From positions 124,001 through 188,000 of the forward strand of contig NZ_QASO01000130.1 of NCBI RefSeq assembly GCF_003052605.1: DNA of 64,000 bases, written 5' to 3'. Positions 27,854 through 36,986 of this stretch are shown one piece after another. Both the position numbers and the translations under genes were made by a program. Below the pieces are notes generated by a model. The model saw nothing but the letters and a program-made list of their open reading frames with translations. It ran no database searches and was not told the DNA's origin. The stretch's first letter is position 1. Each line of letters starts with the position of its first letter. Origin of the DNA: Ectopseudomonas oleovorans. Lineage in GTDB: Bacteria > Pseudomonadota > Gammaproteobacteria > Pseudomonadales > Pseudomonadaceae.

Positions 27854-28430
27854 CCTGGTGGCTTACAAATAATTCTGACAATTTCAGAACTATAAATCGG
27901 GGGCTGAGGTCGATTAGAGTCAGCTTTCAAATAATAATATTTCGACAATCAACGTGTAGAGAACTGACTAGAACAACGATTTTTGCCAAAATATTTTGAC
28001 AATTTCACCGTACATACAACGTGCATGCTGTGGAGCCCAAGATTGCTGCTGCAACTTAGGCTTTGGCATCACACTGCTGCAACTCTACAGCACATAAAAC
28101 CTTTGCCGCGCCTCACTCCGTTGACCTGCAGACCCTGCTCAAGAGGCGCGTAGGAACAACAAGACACTGCCTCCACGGAGCAGCGCCTCGTCGAACCGCC
28201 ATCTCCACGGTGCTAGAGCACCTTGTTCATGCTTGCCACTGAGGTGAAAAAGCGGAAAAGGCATGAGATATTTGGTCTATCCAGATCCCAGGAGCGCGAT
28301 TTTTCGCAGCCAGCGATGTAAGGCTCGCGCTATCGAGGCGTTAGCCGGTCATTACTCCGTAGCGCCAATGTGCCGGCCGTTGCGAATATCGCGCGGCGGT
28401 TTTTTGCAACGATCTCAATAAGCCAACGTA
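27854..28430. other. AT-richer junction DNA without a recognisable gene
   Basis: Contains the palindrome TTCTGACAATTTCAGAA (27873-27889) and a second TGACAATTTCA at 27997-28007. No frame here looks coding. It marks the change from the cobalamin block to accessory DNA and could hold a decayed element end. Confidence 0.5.
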
Positions 28431-28432
28431 CA

Positions 28433-28674
28433 TGCCGCGCTGGTGATGGCCGTCGCATGCCCGCAGCCACGATCGGAGATGCCGCTGTACTCGGATTGCG
28501 GCAGGGAGCTGTTGGGATAATGCGGCGATAGAGAGCTTTTTCAGCTCGTTTAACGCCGAACTGGTGTACCTGACTCGCTATGAAGCGAAAACCGACCTGC
28601 TCGACTACATCCGCTTATACAATCACCCTCGGCGCCACTCGACGCTGGGCTACCTTAGTCCGATCAAGGTTTGA
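28433..28674 (+). mobile_element. IS3-family orfB remnant
   Basis: Decayed transposase C-terminus. A segment reading ALVMAVACPQPRSEM...YSDCG corresponds to the IS3 ALxMAV...HSDxG region. After a frame break comes SCWDNAAIESFFSS (28507 on) and then YNHPRRHSTLGYLSPIKV with a stop at 28672-28674. The N-terminal half and the inverted repeats are missing. Distinct from the IS3 element at 43155. Confidence 0.82.
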
Positions 28675-28880
28675 GCGGCCAAACGCGAGCAGTAGCTCTC
28701 AACTATCTGTCCGCCAACCCCGGGACAGACCTGCCTAGTTGCTTTCAGCTTCTAGTGTGTCGTTGGGCGAAGCCTGCAACACTCCTAACAAGTTTTTCAG
28801 ATAAGAGGGAGCATGATGTTTCAAATCCATCGGATGCGGGCTCTGACGCTAGTGTTCGCCAACGCCAAGAGTTCACCGCA

Positions 28881-29315
28881 ATGATCCCTCAACGTTCCAA
28901 TATGACCTGGAACCTGCTGCTGCTAACCTGGCTGTTCGCACTGGTATCGACCCTGTCCGCGCTGTTCATTGGTGAGGTAATGGGCCAAGCACCCTGCGTG
29001 TTGTGCTGGTTCCAGCGTGCCTTTATGTTTCCGCTGGCGGTGATTCTGGCCATCGCCTGCTACCGCTCGGATTTTACAGTCTGGCGTTATGCCCTACCGC
29101 TGACCACTATCGGTGCGGCACTGGCATTTGTTCACACGCTGCTCTATGCAGGGCTGATTCCACAGCCGATCCAGCCCTGCACGGCCACCGGTCCATCCTG
29201 CTCAGGCGCCGGAATGACCCTCTTCGGCGTGGTGCCCCTGCCGGCACTCGCCTTGTTCGCTTTTATCCTTATCGCCATCCTGCTCATTATCATCCGTCGG
29301 AGAACCACCCCATGA
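28881..29315 (+). CDS. DsbB/BdbC-like disulfide bond formation protein
   Basis: 144 residues with four membrane segments. First redox pair CVLC in QAPCVLCWFQRAFMFPL, second pair in PIQPCTATGPSCSG. This is a thiol:quinone oxidoreductase that would reoxidise the DsbA-like protein encoded next. Start ATG 28881 is chosen because the membrane protein begins there; upstream in-frame codons read through IS debris. Overlaps the next gene by 4 nt (CATGA-type). Such BdbC/BdbD pairs occur on mobile elements and in metal-resistance islands. Confidence 0.88.
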   Translation: MIPQRSNMTWNLLLLTWLFALVSTLSALFIGEVMGQAPCVLCWFQRAFMFPLAVILAIACYRSDFTVWRYALPLTTIGAALAFVHTLLYAGLIPQPIQPCTATGPSCSGAGMTLFGVVPLPALALFAFILIAILLIIIRRRTTP

Positions 29316-29992
29316 ATCGCCGTTCCGTGGTCCTGATCGTCAGTGTCGTGATCCTGGCCGTCTTTGCTGCCGCCGCATTCTTCTATTCCCCCTCGCAGTC
29401 GCCTCAACAGGCCCAGGCTCCCGGTTCGACCGCCCAAGAGACCGGGACACAACCCAAACAGAACGGCGGCCAATTGGTTCGCTTCCACTCACCAGTGTTC
29501 GGTCCGGCGCAGGCTCCAGTGACCATCGTCGAATTCTTCGATCCTTCATGCGAGGCATGCCGCGCCTTCCATCCCTATGTGAAGCAGATCCTCGCCGAGA
29601 ACCCGGAAGATGTACGTCTAGTGCTGCGCTATGTACTGTTTCATCAGGGTTCGGAAGAAGTGGCGCGGATGCTGGAGGCGGCGCGTAAGCAAAATCTCCA
29701 TGAAAAAGTGCTGGAGGCTGTGCTGGAGGCCCAACCCGGTTGGCACGACGACCCCAAGGTAACGCAGGCATGGGCTGCTGCAGAGCGCGTCGGTTTGAAC
29801 TTGGAACAGGCCCGCCAGGACATGCATACGCCTGGCGTCAACGCCGTGCTGGAAACGGACATGCAGGACGTTAAGGCCGTTGGGGTTCGTGGCACGCCGA
29901 CTTTTTTTGTCAATGGTCGTGCGCTCAGCGAGTTTGGCCCGGAGCCGCTGCGCCAATTGGTGAACAGCGAAGTGGCCAAGGCACGGGAATGA
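29312..29992 (+). CDS. DsbA/BdbD-like periplasmic thiol oxidoreductase
   Basis: 226 residues. N-terminal membrane anchor (MNRRSVVLIVSVVILAVFAAAAFFY), Gln/Pro-rich linker, then a thioredoxin fold with active site FFDPSCEACRAFHP (CEAC) near residue 85 and the cis-proline loop VRGTPTFFVNG. Probably forms disulfides in exported proteins together with the DsbB-like partner. The CEAC dipeptide is unusual for DsbA (CPHC) but normal for BdbD-like proteins. Confidence 0.88.
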   Translation: MNRRSVVLIVSVVILAVFAAAAFFYSPSQSPQQAQAPGSTAQETGTQPKQNGGQLVRFHSPVFGPAQAPVTIVEFFDPSCEACRAFHPYVKQILAENPEDVRLVLRYVLFHQGSEEVARMLEAARKQNLHEKVLEAVLEAQPGWHDDPKVTQAWAAAERVGLNLEQARQDMHTPGVNAVLETDMQDVKAVGVRGTPTFFVNGRALSEFGPEPLRQLVNSEVAKARE

Positions 29993-29996
29993 CACT

Positions 29997-30458
29997 ATGA
30001 GCGCGCTGGAAAATCGCGTGCCACCGCTGCTCGTGGCAGGCCTGATCGCTGTGCTGATGGGTTTGTCGGGAACCAAATTGCCGGGTTTCGAACTGGCATG
30101 GACCGCGCGCCTGACCTTCGCTTTGCCGGTACTGCTCCTGGGGCTCGGCGTGTGCCTCGCCGGCGTCCTGTCGTTTCGCCGCGCGCGTACAACGGTTAAA
30201 CCATTGCAGCCGCAGCAGGCTTCGGCATTAGTGGAGGCTGGCATCTACCGGTACAGCCGCAACCCCATGTACTTAGGCTTTGCCATTATCCTGGCGGCTT
30301 GGGCGCTGGTCTTGGCTTCGCCTCTAACCCTGCTTGGCGTGGTTGCTTTCGTGCTGTACATGAACCGTTTCCAGATCACACCCGAAGAGTGGGCGCTGGA
30401 AGCACTGTTCGGCGAATCATTCGCCCGCTACCGTGCACGAGTCCGCCGCTGGCTCTGA
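29997..30458 (+). CDS. Isoprenylcysteine carboxyl methyltransferase-family membrane protein
   Basis: 153 residues with about four hydrophobic segments and the PEMT/ICMT signature YRYSRNPMYLGFAIILAAWAL followed by NRFQITPEEWALEALFGESFARY. Bacterial members are predicted SAM-dependent methyltransferases of unknown substrate. It starts 4 bp after the DsbA-like gene, so the three form one operon. Confidence 0.85.
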   Translation: MSALENRVPPLLVAGLIAVLMGLSGTKLPGFELAWTARLTFALPVLLLGLGVCLAGVLSFRRARTTVKPLQPQQASALVEAGIYRYSRNPMYLGFAIILAAWALVLASPLTLLGVVAFVLYMNRFQITPEEWALEALFGESFARYRARVRRWL

Positions 30459-30673
30459 GCGTCGGCGGCGGTAGCGACTGGCGGGGCTTACTCGTCGCGG
30501 CAGCCTGCTGAAGGTGCCACGACCTAGCCTGATCTCCTCGTGGCGAGCTACTTTGGCCACATGCCGTTAGCATTTCTAAGGTCAAGGGCATAGCGCCAAC
30601 GAGTGCCGCACGCGAATTCGCTCCGTTGATATCGAGTTAACTGTCAAGTGACAGCGGTAAAAGCAAAGCAGGC

Positions 30674-31594
30674 TTATGCTTCGCTGCGATGATTTTCGGC
30701 CTGCCTGGTGTCGATACAAACACTGCCGTCTAGCTCCATTTCAAGTGTCGAGTGGCTGACTTTGAATTGCTCATGGAGTACTCGTTTTAAATCGGTCTTC
30801 ACTCGTTCGATATCAGGCAGACTAGCCTTCTTTATGACAACGTGGGCTTCCAATGCAATTGTATGTTCCGCGATTTCCCAAACATGTACGTGGTGAACGC
30901 TCTCAACATCGTCTACTTGCTCCATGACGTTGATTATATCGGCGATGGAAACCCCTTCTGGTGCGCCTTCCATCAACAAGTGAATGGTTTTAGGCAGCAT
31001 GCTAAAGCCCTGCCAGAGCACGTAACCAGCAATCATCAGCGTCAGTACAGTATCCGCCCAGTACCACCCATAAAGAAGTATCAATGTCCCGGCGATAACC
31101 ACTCCAACGGAGGCCAGTGCATCCGACACATTGTGCAAAAATGCCGCCTTTATGTTCATGCTGTCCTTAGACATCGAGTATGTGAGAAAGGCAGTGACGA
31201 TATCTACAACCAAGGCTACTCCTGCGACCACGACCACCGTCCAACCTTCAATGGGCTGCGGGGAAAACAACCGGCCTATGGCCTCATAGATAAGATAGAG
31301 GCCGACGATAATCAGCGTGACCAAGTTGATCAAAGCCGCTATGGTTTCACTGCGCCGGTAGCCAAAGGTTTTAAAAGCATCTGGCGGCCTGCGACCGATT
31401 TTACGTGCGATCAGCGCAATAACCAGTGATGCGGCATCGCTCAAATTATGTAGTGCGTCTGCTATGAGCGATAAGCTACCAGAAAGTATTCCGCCGACTA
31501 TTTGCGCCAGTGTTAATGCTGTATTGACGCCAATAGCAGCGATTAGACGCTTATCGCCTATGGCTTCAGTATTATGGTTATGTTCGTGAACCAT
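30674..31594 (-). CDS. Cation diffusion facilitator, CzcD-like
   Basis: 306 residues, six membrane segments. N-terminal His tract (MVHEHNHNTE) and the two metal-site helices with LIADALHNLSDAASL (TM2) and AAFLHNVSDALAS (TM5), each HxxxD. The C-terminal cytoplasmic domain VESVHHVHVWEI is typical of Zn/Co/Cd antiporters. Exports divalent metals to the periplasm, where CzcCBA can take over. Faces away from the small secreted gene at 31997; the 400-bp gap holds two palindromes. Confidence 0.93.
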   Translation of the reverse strand: MVHEHNHNTEAIGDKRLIAAIGVNTALTLAQIVGGILSGSLSLIADALHNLSDAASLVIALIARKIGRRPPDAFKTFGYRRSETIAALINLVTLIIVGLYLIYEAIGRLFSPQPIEGWTVVVVAGVALVVDIVTAFLTYSMSKDSMNIKAAFLHNVSDALASVGVVIAGTLILLYGWYWADTVLTLMIAGYVLWQGFSMLPKTIHLLMEGAPEGVSIADIINVMEQVDDVESVHHVHVWEIAEHTIALEAHVVIKKASLPDIERVKTDLKRVLHEQFKVSHSTLEMELDGSVCIDTRQAENHRSEA

Positions 31595-31809
31595 TGATTT
31601 ATAACCGCCTATTAAAAAACCAGTATTAGACTAATGGCTAGCAAGCCAAACAGCTGCCCATCAACAAATAGAAAATAATAGCCATTTATATCGTCTTGCA
31701 CGGAAACAGCTTCCAAACCATTGACAGGAATCCGACCACCACCGCCCGCGTTCGTGCGTCATTCCCTACAAACTGCCGATAACAGGCCGACCCTTGTCAT
31801 GATCTGAAT

Positions 31810-31825
31810 ATGACAGATCTGTAAT
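31810..31825. promoter_or_regulatory. CzcR/CopR-type box (imperfect)
   Basis: ATGACAGATCTGTAAT matches the local consensus ATTACAAATTTGTAAT at 12 of 16 positions. Lies in the divergent region of the CDF gene and the 71-residue secreted protein, about 170 bp before the latter. Confidence 0.5.
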
Positions 31826-31869
31826 CTTTCGATCATTCTGTGGGCCCAAGCTGCACTGCCGAACATCGC

Positions 31870-31890
31870 ATTACATTTCAATAATGTAAT
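31870..31890. promoter_or_regulatory. Palindrome ATTACAT-N7-ATGTAAT
   Basis: ATTACAT and ATGTAAT arms separated by 7 bp, 106 bp before the ATG at 31997. Related in its half-sites to the CzcR-type boxes but with a wider centre, so it may be an alternative operator or a hairpin in the leader. Confidence 0.45.
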
Positions 31891-31996
31891 GTTTGGCTCA
31901 CACTGCCGTTATCTTCAGTCACGCAAAATTCATTCGAACCTGTAGAGCTCACAGGAAAAGCTCAACAAACCACTTTGAATTTGGCGAGGACTGTCT

Positions 31997-32212
31997 ATGA
32001 ATCTGTTGAAAGCTGTTGTTGTTGGATCTGTAATCTTCGGCTCCGCATTGTCTTATGCGGGAGATGGCTACGATCGTTCAATGAAATTCAATGAAAAATT
32101 CCGTGCAGATCAAAAAAGAATTCACGGATCCGAGGCTGCTGAAAAAAAATTAGACGCTCTAGAAGCTAAGAGTACGCGACCAGATCAGAGCAATATGCAA
32201 ATCAAGAAATAA
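31997..32212 (+). CDS. Small secreted protein of the metal island, PtrA-like
   Basis: 71 residues: signal peptide (MNLLKAVVVGSVIFGSALSYA) followed by a charged mature part GDGYDRSMKFNEKFRADQKR. GCGAGGA lies 8 nt upstream of ATG 31997. The mature N-terminus recalls the GG(D/S)R-type start of metal-induced periplasmic PtrA proteins, but the match is weak and function unknown. A Rho-independent terminator follows at 32295. Position beside CDF and czc genes and upstream palindromes suggest metal-induced expression. Confidence 0.72.
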   Translation: MNLLKAVVVGSVIFGSALSYAGDGYDRSMKFNEKFRADQKRIHGSEAAEKKLDALEAKSTRPDQSNMQIKK

Positions 32213-32294
32213 ACTAAAACTGACTAACCGCTTCATTCCGAACAATCTCCGCCTCCGATAGCTTCAGAATACCGTTGGTAAAGTTGTATTTCAA

Positions 32295-32317
32295 GCGCCT
32301 TTCGAGGCGCTTTTTTT
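32295..32317 (+). terminator. Rho-independent terminator after the 71-residue gene
   Basis: GCGCCTTTCGAGGCGC stem followed by seven T. Placed about 85 bp past the stop at 32212. Confidence 0.85.
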
Positions 32318-32407
32318 GCTTCCAGATAACGTGTCCGCCAGTCGTTACCAGAGCATTGGGACCATAAATCCTCAGTGAACCATTCTAAGCTTCGATTCGA
32401 AGTTCAT

Positions 32408-32438
32408 AAAAAGGCCAGGCATCAAGCCTGGCCTTTTT
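32408..32438. terminator. Bidirectional terminator downstream of czcA
   Basis: AAAAAGGCCAGGC-ATCAA-GCCTGGCCTTTTT: a perfect stem with A and T runs on both sides, 16 bp beyond the czcA stop. Confidence 0.9.
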
Positions 32439-32453
32439 ATGCGAGAACCAATA

Positions 32454-35400
32454 TCAGCTCGCTTCCTCATCCTCTTCGTTACGTCTCACGCGGCCTTGCA
32501 GGACCGTGTAATAGAGCGCAGGCAATACCAGCAACGTCAGTGCCGTCGAGGAGAGGATGCCGCCAATGACTACGGTTGCTAGAGGCCGCTGGACTTCCGC
32601 ACCGGTCCCTGTGGCCAACGCCATCGGGACGAAGCCGAGCGACGCCACCAACGCTGTCATCAGGACTGGGCGCAATCGCACCAGTGCGCCCTCACGCACA
32701 GCCTCGGATAAAGGCCGGCCTTCCTCTAGCAATCCTTTAATGAAAGCAATCATCACCAGTCCGTTGAGTACTGCCACACCCGACAACGCGATGAACCCGA
32801 CGCCAGCGGAAATTGAGAGGGGAATGTCCCGGAGCCAGAGTGCAAGAATTCCCCCAGTAAGCGCGAACGGAATGCCAGTGAAGACGACCAGCCCATCGCG
32901 CAGTGTGTTGAACATCATGAACAGCAGCACGAAGACCAGCAGTAAGGCGACTGGGACGACCAGCTGCAGGCGCTTGGCGGCAGCCTGCAGCTGCTCGAAC
33001 TGCCCACCCCACGTCGTCCAGTAACCGGGCGGTACCGGGTTTCGTTCAGCGATTGCTGCAGACGCATCTTGGACGAAACTGCCAATGTCACGCCCTCGAA
33101 CGTTGGCGCTTACCACCACCAGACGCTTGCCATCCTCACGGCTGATCTGATTCGGGCCCAGCACGAATTCCAGCGTGGCAACCTCAGCCAGCGGGATAAA
33201 GTCGATTCGGTCGTTGGCAGCACCCGCTACCGCTGGCACCGGAATCGGCAGGCGAGCCAGCACATCCGGATCGGCACGCAGCGTATCGGAAAGACGAACA
33301 ACGATGTCGAAACGACGGTCACCCTCAAAAAAGGTTCCGGCTTCCCGTCCGCCAATCGCGGCGGCGACGGTATCCTGCACATCGCCGATGTTGAGCCCGA
33401 AGCGTGCCGCCTTGTCACGATCCACATTGACGCTCAGCAATGGGAGGCCCGTCGTCTGCTCCACTTTAACTTCGGAAGCGCCTGGTACGTCTTGCAATAT
33501 CGCCGCGATGTCATCAGCTGTTTTGTTGAGAACATCCATATCGTCCCCGAACACCTTAACGGCCACATCGCTGCGAACTCCGGAAATTAGCTCGTTAAAG
33601 CGTAACTGGATCGGCTGAGACATCTCATAGTTGCTGCCCGGCACAGATGCGGCCGCCTTTTGGATGTCCTCAATGAGCTGCTCGCGGGATTTGTCCGGAT
33701 CTGGCCATTCTTCCTTGGGCTTGAGCATCACATAGCTGTCCGAAATATTCGGCGGCATCGGGTCAGCCGCGATCTCGGCGGTGCCGGTTCGGGCAAATGT
33801 ACGCTTGACCTCCGGGACCTGCTCGGCAATTGCCTTTTCCAGCCGCTGCTGCATATCCACGGATTGGGAGAGGCTGGTCCCTGGAACGCGCAGAGCTTGA
33901 AGCGCAAAATCACCCTCGCTAAGGCTCGGAATGAACTCGCTACCCATTCGCATCACCAGCAGGGCAGACAGCAGCACGCTAGCGACGGCGCCACTGAATA
34001 CCAATGTGCGATGACGCATGACCCAGTCGAGCACGGGCGCATAGCCATTGCGCGCCGCGCGCATCAGGCGGTTGTCCTTCTCTTGCACCTTACCGGTGAC
34101 AAAAAGCGCAACAGCAGCGGGCACGAAGGTGACCGATAGAATCATGGCACCCAACAGTGCGATTACCACGGTGAATGCCATGGGGTGGAACATCTTCCCC
34201 TCGACACCAGTGAGCGCAAAGATGGGCAGGTAGACCACCATGATGATCAGCTGGCCGTAGATGAGCGGACGCCGTGCCTCCTTGGCCGCCGCGAATACTT
34301 CGTGGAAACGCTCGCTACGGGTCAGAATCCTGCCATGTTTTTCCTGCGCGTGGGCAAGCCGGCGGATGGCGTTTTCGACGATGACCACCGCACCGTCGAC
34401 GATGATGCCGAAGTCGAGAGCCCCTAGGCTCATGAGGTTGGCACTGACTTTGTTGGTGGCCATGCCGGTGAAGGTGAACAGCATGGACAACGGGATGACC
34501 ATTGCTGTGATCAGGGCTGCACGCAGGTTGCCGAGGAAGAGAAACAGCACGGCGATAACCAGGATCGCGCCTTCGATCAGGTTCTTGCGAACCGTGGCGA
34601 TTGCCTTGTCTACGAGGTCGGTCCGGTCATAGACCGTTATCGCGCTTACGCCTTTTGGCAGGTTCTGGTTGATAATCTCCAAGCGCTGCGCGACGGCCTG
34701 CGACACGCTACGGCTATTTTCTCCTACCAGCATGAACGCGGTCCCAAGGACCACCTCGCGTCCATTGTCGGTGGCTGCCCCTGAACGCAGCTCACGACCG
34801 ATCCCCACTTCGGCAATATCGCGAACCCGCACGGGCGCGCCGCCTGCGTTGCTCAGGACGATATTGCCAATGTCCGCGGGGGAGCCGAGCTGGCCAGGTG
34901 TGCGGATCGACAACTGTTCGCCGTTACGCTCAATGAAGCCGGCGCCGACGTTGGCATTGTTGCGCTCAAGCGCAACGACGAGCTGTTCCAGAGTGATTCG
35001 GTAAGCGGCCATGCGCTTCGGATCGGGCGCTACCTGATACTCTTTGGCGAAGCCACCGATCGTGTTGATCTCGGCAACGCCTCGAACGTTTCGCAGCTGC
35101 GGCTTGATGATCCAGTCCTGGATTTCACGCAGGTCGGTCGGCGTGTAGGGCTGACCATCAGGACGGCGCGCCTCGGGCTCGGCCTCGACCGTCCAGAGGA
35201 AGATTTCCCCCAGGCCGGTGGAGATGGGACCGAGAGTGACCTCCACGCCCTGCGGAAGCTCGTTGCTCGCGGCCTGCAGCCGTTCACTCACCAATTGCCG
35301 GGCGAAATAGAGATCGGTGCCATCATCAAAGATTACGGTGATCTGAGCGAACCCGGAGCGCGATAATGAACGTGTCTGGCGCAGGTGGGGCAAGCCGGCC

Positions 35401-35618
35401 ATCGCCGTCTCGATGGGGAAGGTAACGCGTTGCTCGGTTTCAAGCGGCGACGCGCCTGGGACTGCGGCGTTAATTTGAACCTGTACATTGGTGATGTCGG
35501 GCACAGCGTCGATAGGTAAGCGCTGATAGCTATAAACCCCGACGCCCGCCATGCCCAAGACCGCCAGCAGCACTAGCCAGCGCTGCTCGATGGCGAAGCG
35601 AAGAATACGTTCGAACAT
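32454..35618 (-). CDS. czcA: Heavy-metal RND efflux pump, CzcA family
   Basis: 1054 residues, 12 membrane segments and two large periplasmic loops. N-terminal RFAIEQRWLVLLAVLGMAG; TM4 carries the HME-RND signature LDFGIIVDGAVVIVENAIRR, typical of Zn/Co/Cd (HME1) pumps. A proton-driven trimer spans from periplasm or cytoplasm to the outer membrane with CzcB and CzcC. It starts 19 bp after the czcB stop and ends at a strong terminator. Metal range is inferred from TM4 and context. Confidence 0.95.
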   Translation of the reverse strand: MFERILRFAIEQRWLVLLAVLGMAGVGVYSYQRLPIDAVPDITNVQVQINAAVPGASPLETEQRVTFPIETAMAGLPHLRQTRSLSRSGFAQITVIFDDGTDLYFARQLVSERLQAASNELPQGVEVTLGPISTGLGEIFLWTVEAEPEARRPDGQPYTPTDLREIQDWIIKPQLRNVRGVAEINTIGGFAKEYQVAPDPKRMAAYRITLEQLVVALERNNANVGAGFIERNGEQLSIRTPGQLGSPADIGNIVLSNAGGAPVRVRDIAEVGIGRELRSGAATDNGREVVLGTAFMLVGENSRSVSQAVAQRLEIINQNLPKGVSAITVYDRTDLVDKAIATVRKNLIEGAILVIAVLFLFLGNLRAALITAMVIPLSMLFTFTGMATNKVSANLMSLGALDFGIIVDGAVVIVENAIRRLAHAQEKHGRILTRSERFHEVFAAAKEARRPLIYGQLIIMVVYLPIFALTGVEGKMFHPMAFTVVIALLGAMILSVTFVPAAVALFVTGKVQEKDNRLMRAARNGYAPVLDWVMRHRTLVFSGAVASVLLSALLVMRMGSEFIPSLSEGDFALQALRVPGTSLSQSVDMQQRLEKAIAEQVPEVKRTFARTGTAEIAADPMPPNISDSYVMLKPKEEWPDPDKSREQLIEDIQKAAASVPGSNYEMSQPIQLRFNELISGVRSDVAVKVFGDDMDVLNKTADDIAAILQDVPGASEVKVEQTTGLPLLSVNVDRDKAARFGLNIGDVQDTVAAAIGGREAGTFFEGDRRFDIVVRLSDTLRADPDVLARLPIPVPAVAGAANDRIDFIPLAEVATLEFVLGPNQISREDGKRLVVVSANVRGRDIGSFVQDASAAIAERNPVPPGYWTTWGGQFEQLQAAAKRLQLVVPVALLLVFVLLFMMFNTLRDGLVVFTGIPFALTGGILALWLRDIPLSISAGVGFIALSGVAVLNGLVMIAFIKGLLEEGRPLSEAVREGALVRLRPVLMTALVASLGFVPMALATGTGAEVQRPLATVVIGGILSSTALTLLVLPALYYTVLQGRVRRNEEDEEAS

Positions 35619-35637
35619 GAGTTAGGTATCCGGAGGA

Positions 35638-36945
35638 TCAGTGAACGTGCTCGGCGGAGCCTTTGCCGAGTTCGGATTTCAGGATGAAGCTGCCAGCGGT
35701 CGCGATCTGTTGGCCGGCCTGCAATCCGTCACGAATTTCCACGCGATTTTCGTCGCGCTGGCCCAGCGAAACCGGGTGCGCCTGGAAGCCGTGCGGCGTG
35801 CGAACGAAAACCGTCGGCGCGTTTTCGACGGTCTGGACCGCCTCGACTGGAACCGTGACCGGTGCACTGCGTCCATCGGCGCTAACTCGGACCGTCACGA
35901 AAAGACCGGGACGCCAAGCCCCATCGGGGTTGGCCAGGGTCACGCGGGCTGTCGCGGCACGCGTCTGCTCGCCCAGCAGGCTGCCCACATGGGCGACCTT
36001 CCCCATTGTTCGCACGCCTAGCTCGCCGGCAACAACTTCGACTTCTCGGCCGACGGTTACGCGCATCAAATCACGGGCAGGTACGCTGAACGTGGCCCAA
36101 ACCCGCGACAAATCAGTCAGAGTGAAGACGCTGGTCGTTTCATCCACACGCTCGCCCAGCACAATATGCTTCTCGACGACCACTGCATCGAAAGGTGCGC
36201 GCAGCTCGTAGCGGTTGCCTACGCCTGCGCCACTTCCGCCGCCCAGCGCCCGTGTTTTTTCTTGGGCATTACGCAAGTCGATTTCTGCTACGCGCAGGCT
36301 CTGCTGGGCCTGCAAATAGTCCTGTTCTGCAGAGATACGCTCCTGCCATAGGGTGCGCTCACGCTCGAACAAGGTGCGAGCCAGCCGGAGGCGCTGCTCG
36401 GCGGCAGCCAGCTCACTACGCTGCTCGGACAGCTGCTCGCTGGCGATAACCGCCAGCAACTGGCCCTTCTTCACTTGGTCACCCAGGTTGACCGAAACCG
36501 ATTCGACAACGCCGGCCACACGGGGCACGACATGTGCGGTACGGTCTTCGTCGAAACGCAGCTCGCCCGGCAAAGATACAGACGAGCCGATTTCAGCCGG
36601 TCCGGCCTTGCTTAGCTGAATGCCTGCGGCACGTATCTGCTCTTCGGAAAGCTCAATCTCACCTTCGGCATGCGTTTCGTTGCCGTGCTCGTCCTCCTCA
36701 CCGCCATGACCGCTTTCGTCACCATGGCCGTGGCCATCGCCTTCAGCGTCATGACCGTCTTCGTCCCCATGGTCGTTCTCAGATTCCTCGTGACCGCTTT
36801 CTCCATCCTCATGCGCGTGGCCATCCTCGGCGTGCTCAGCCTTGTTATCGCTGGCCTGCGCCTCAAGAACGAAGCCCTGTTTTACGCCAACGCCGGTCAG
36901 CAGTACCAAAGCGACCGCCAGAGCGATTCCCGTCTGTTTTTTCAT
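35638..36945 (-). CDS. czcB: RND periplasmic adaptor, CzcB family
   Basis: 435 residues from ATG 36945 (GGGGGAGC SD). Signal or anchor segment, then an unusually long His/Asp/Glu tract (residues about 35-95, many GH and HED repeats) likely to bind metal. After it come the lipoyl and hairpin domains (VVPRVAGVVESVSVNLGDQVKKGQLLAVI) and the beta-barrel (LRAPFDAVVVEKHIVLGERVDE). Membrane fusion protein linking CzcA and CzcC. Between czcC and czcA in one operon. Confidence 0.95.
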   Translation of the reverse strand: MKKQTGIALAVALVLLTGVGVKQGFVLEAQASDNKAEHAEDGHAHEDGESGHEESENDHGDEDGHDAEGDGHGHGDESGHGGEEDEHGNETHAEGEIELSEEQIRAAGIQLSKAGPAEIGSSVSLPGELRFDEDRTAHVVPRVAGVVESVSVNLGDQVKKGQLLAVIASEQLSEQRSELAAAEQRLRLARTLFERERTLWQERISAEQDYLQAQQSLRVAEIDLRNAQEKTRALGGGSGAGVGNRYELRAPFDAVVVEKHIVLGERVDETTSVFTLTDLSRVWATFSVPARDLMRVTVGREVEVVAGELGVRTMGKVAHVGSLLGEQTRAATARVTLANPDGAWRPGLFVTVRVSADGRSAPVTVPVEAVQTVENAPTVFVRTPHGFQAHPVSLGQRDENRVEIRDGLQAGQQIATAGSFILKSELGKGSAEHVH

Positions 36946-36986
36946 GCAAGCTCCCCCACCGCCAATACGTAATGGCGGCGTTTCGG

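Noticed and set aside
27428-28430. tRNA or small RNA gene in the gene-poor stretch
   Set aside because: No cloverleaf, T-arm GGTTCGAAT-like box or terminator hairpin could be found by eye.
28433-28674. Second copy of the IS3 element at 43155
   Set aside because: The C-terminal protein sequences differ (YNHPRRHSTLGYLSPIKV versus YNPKRRHGFNNQLSPVEFE), so they are different IS3 elements.
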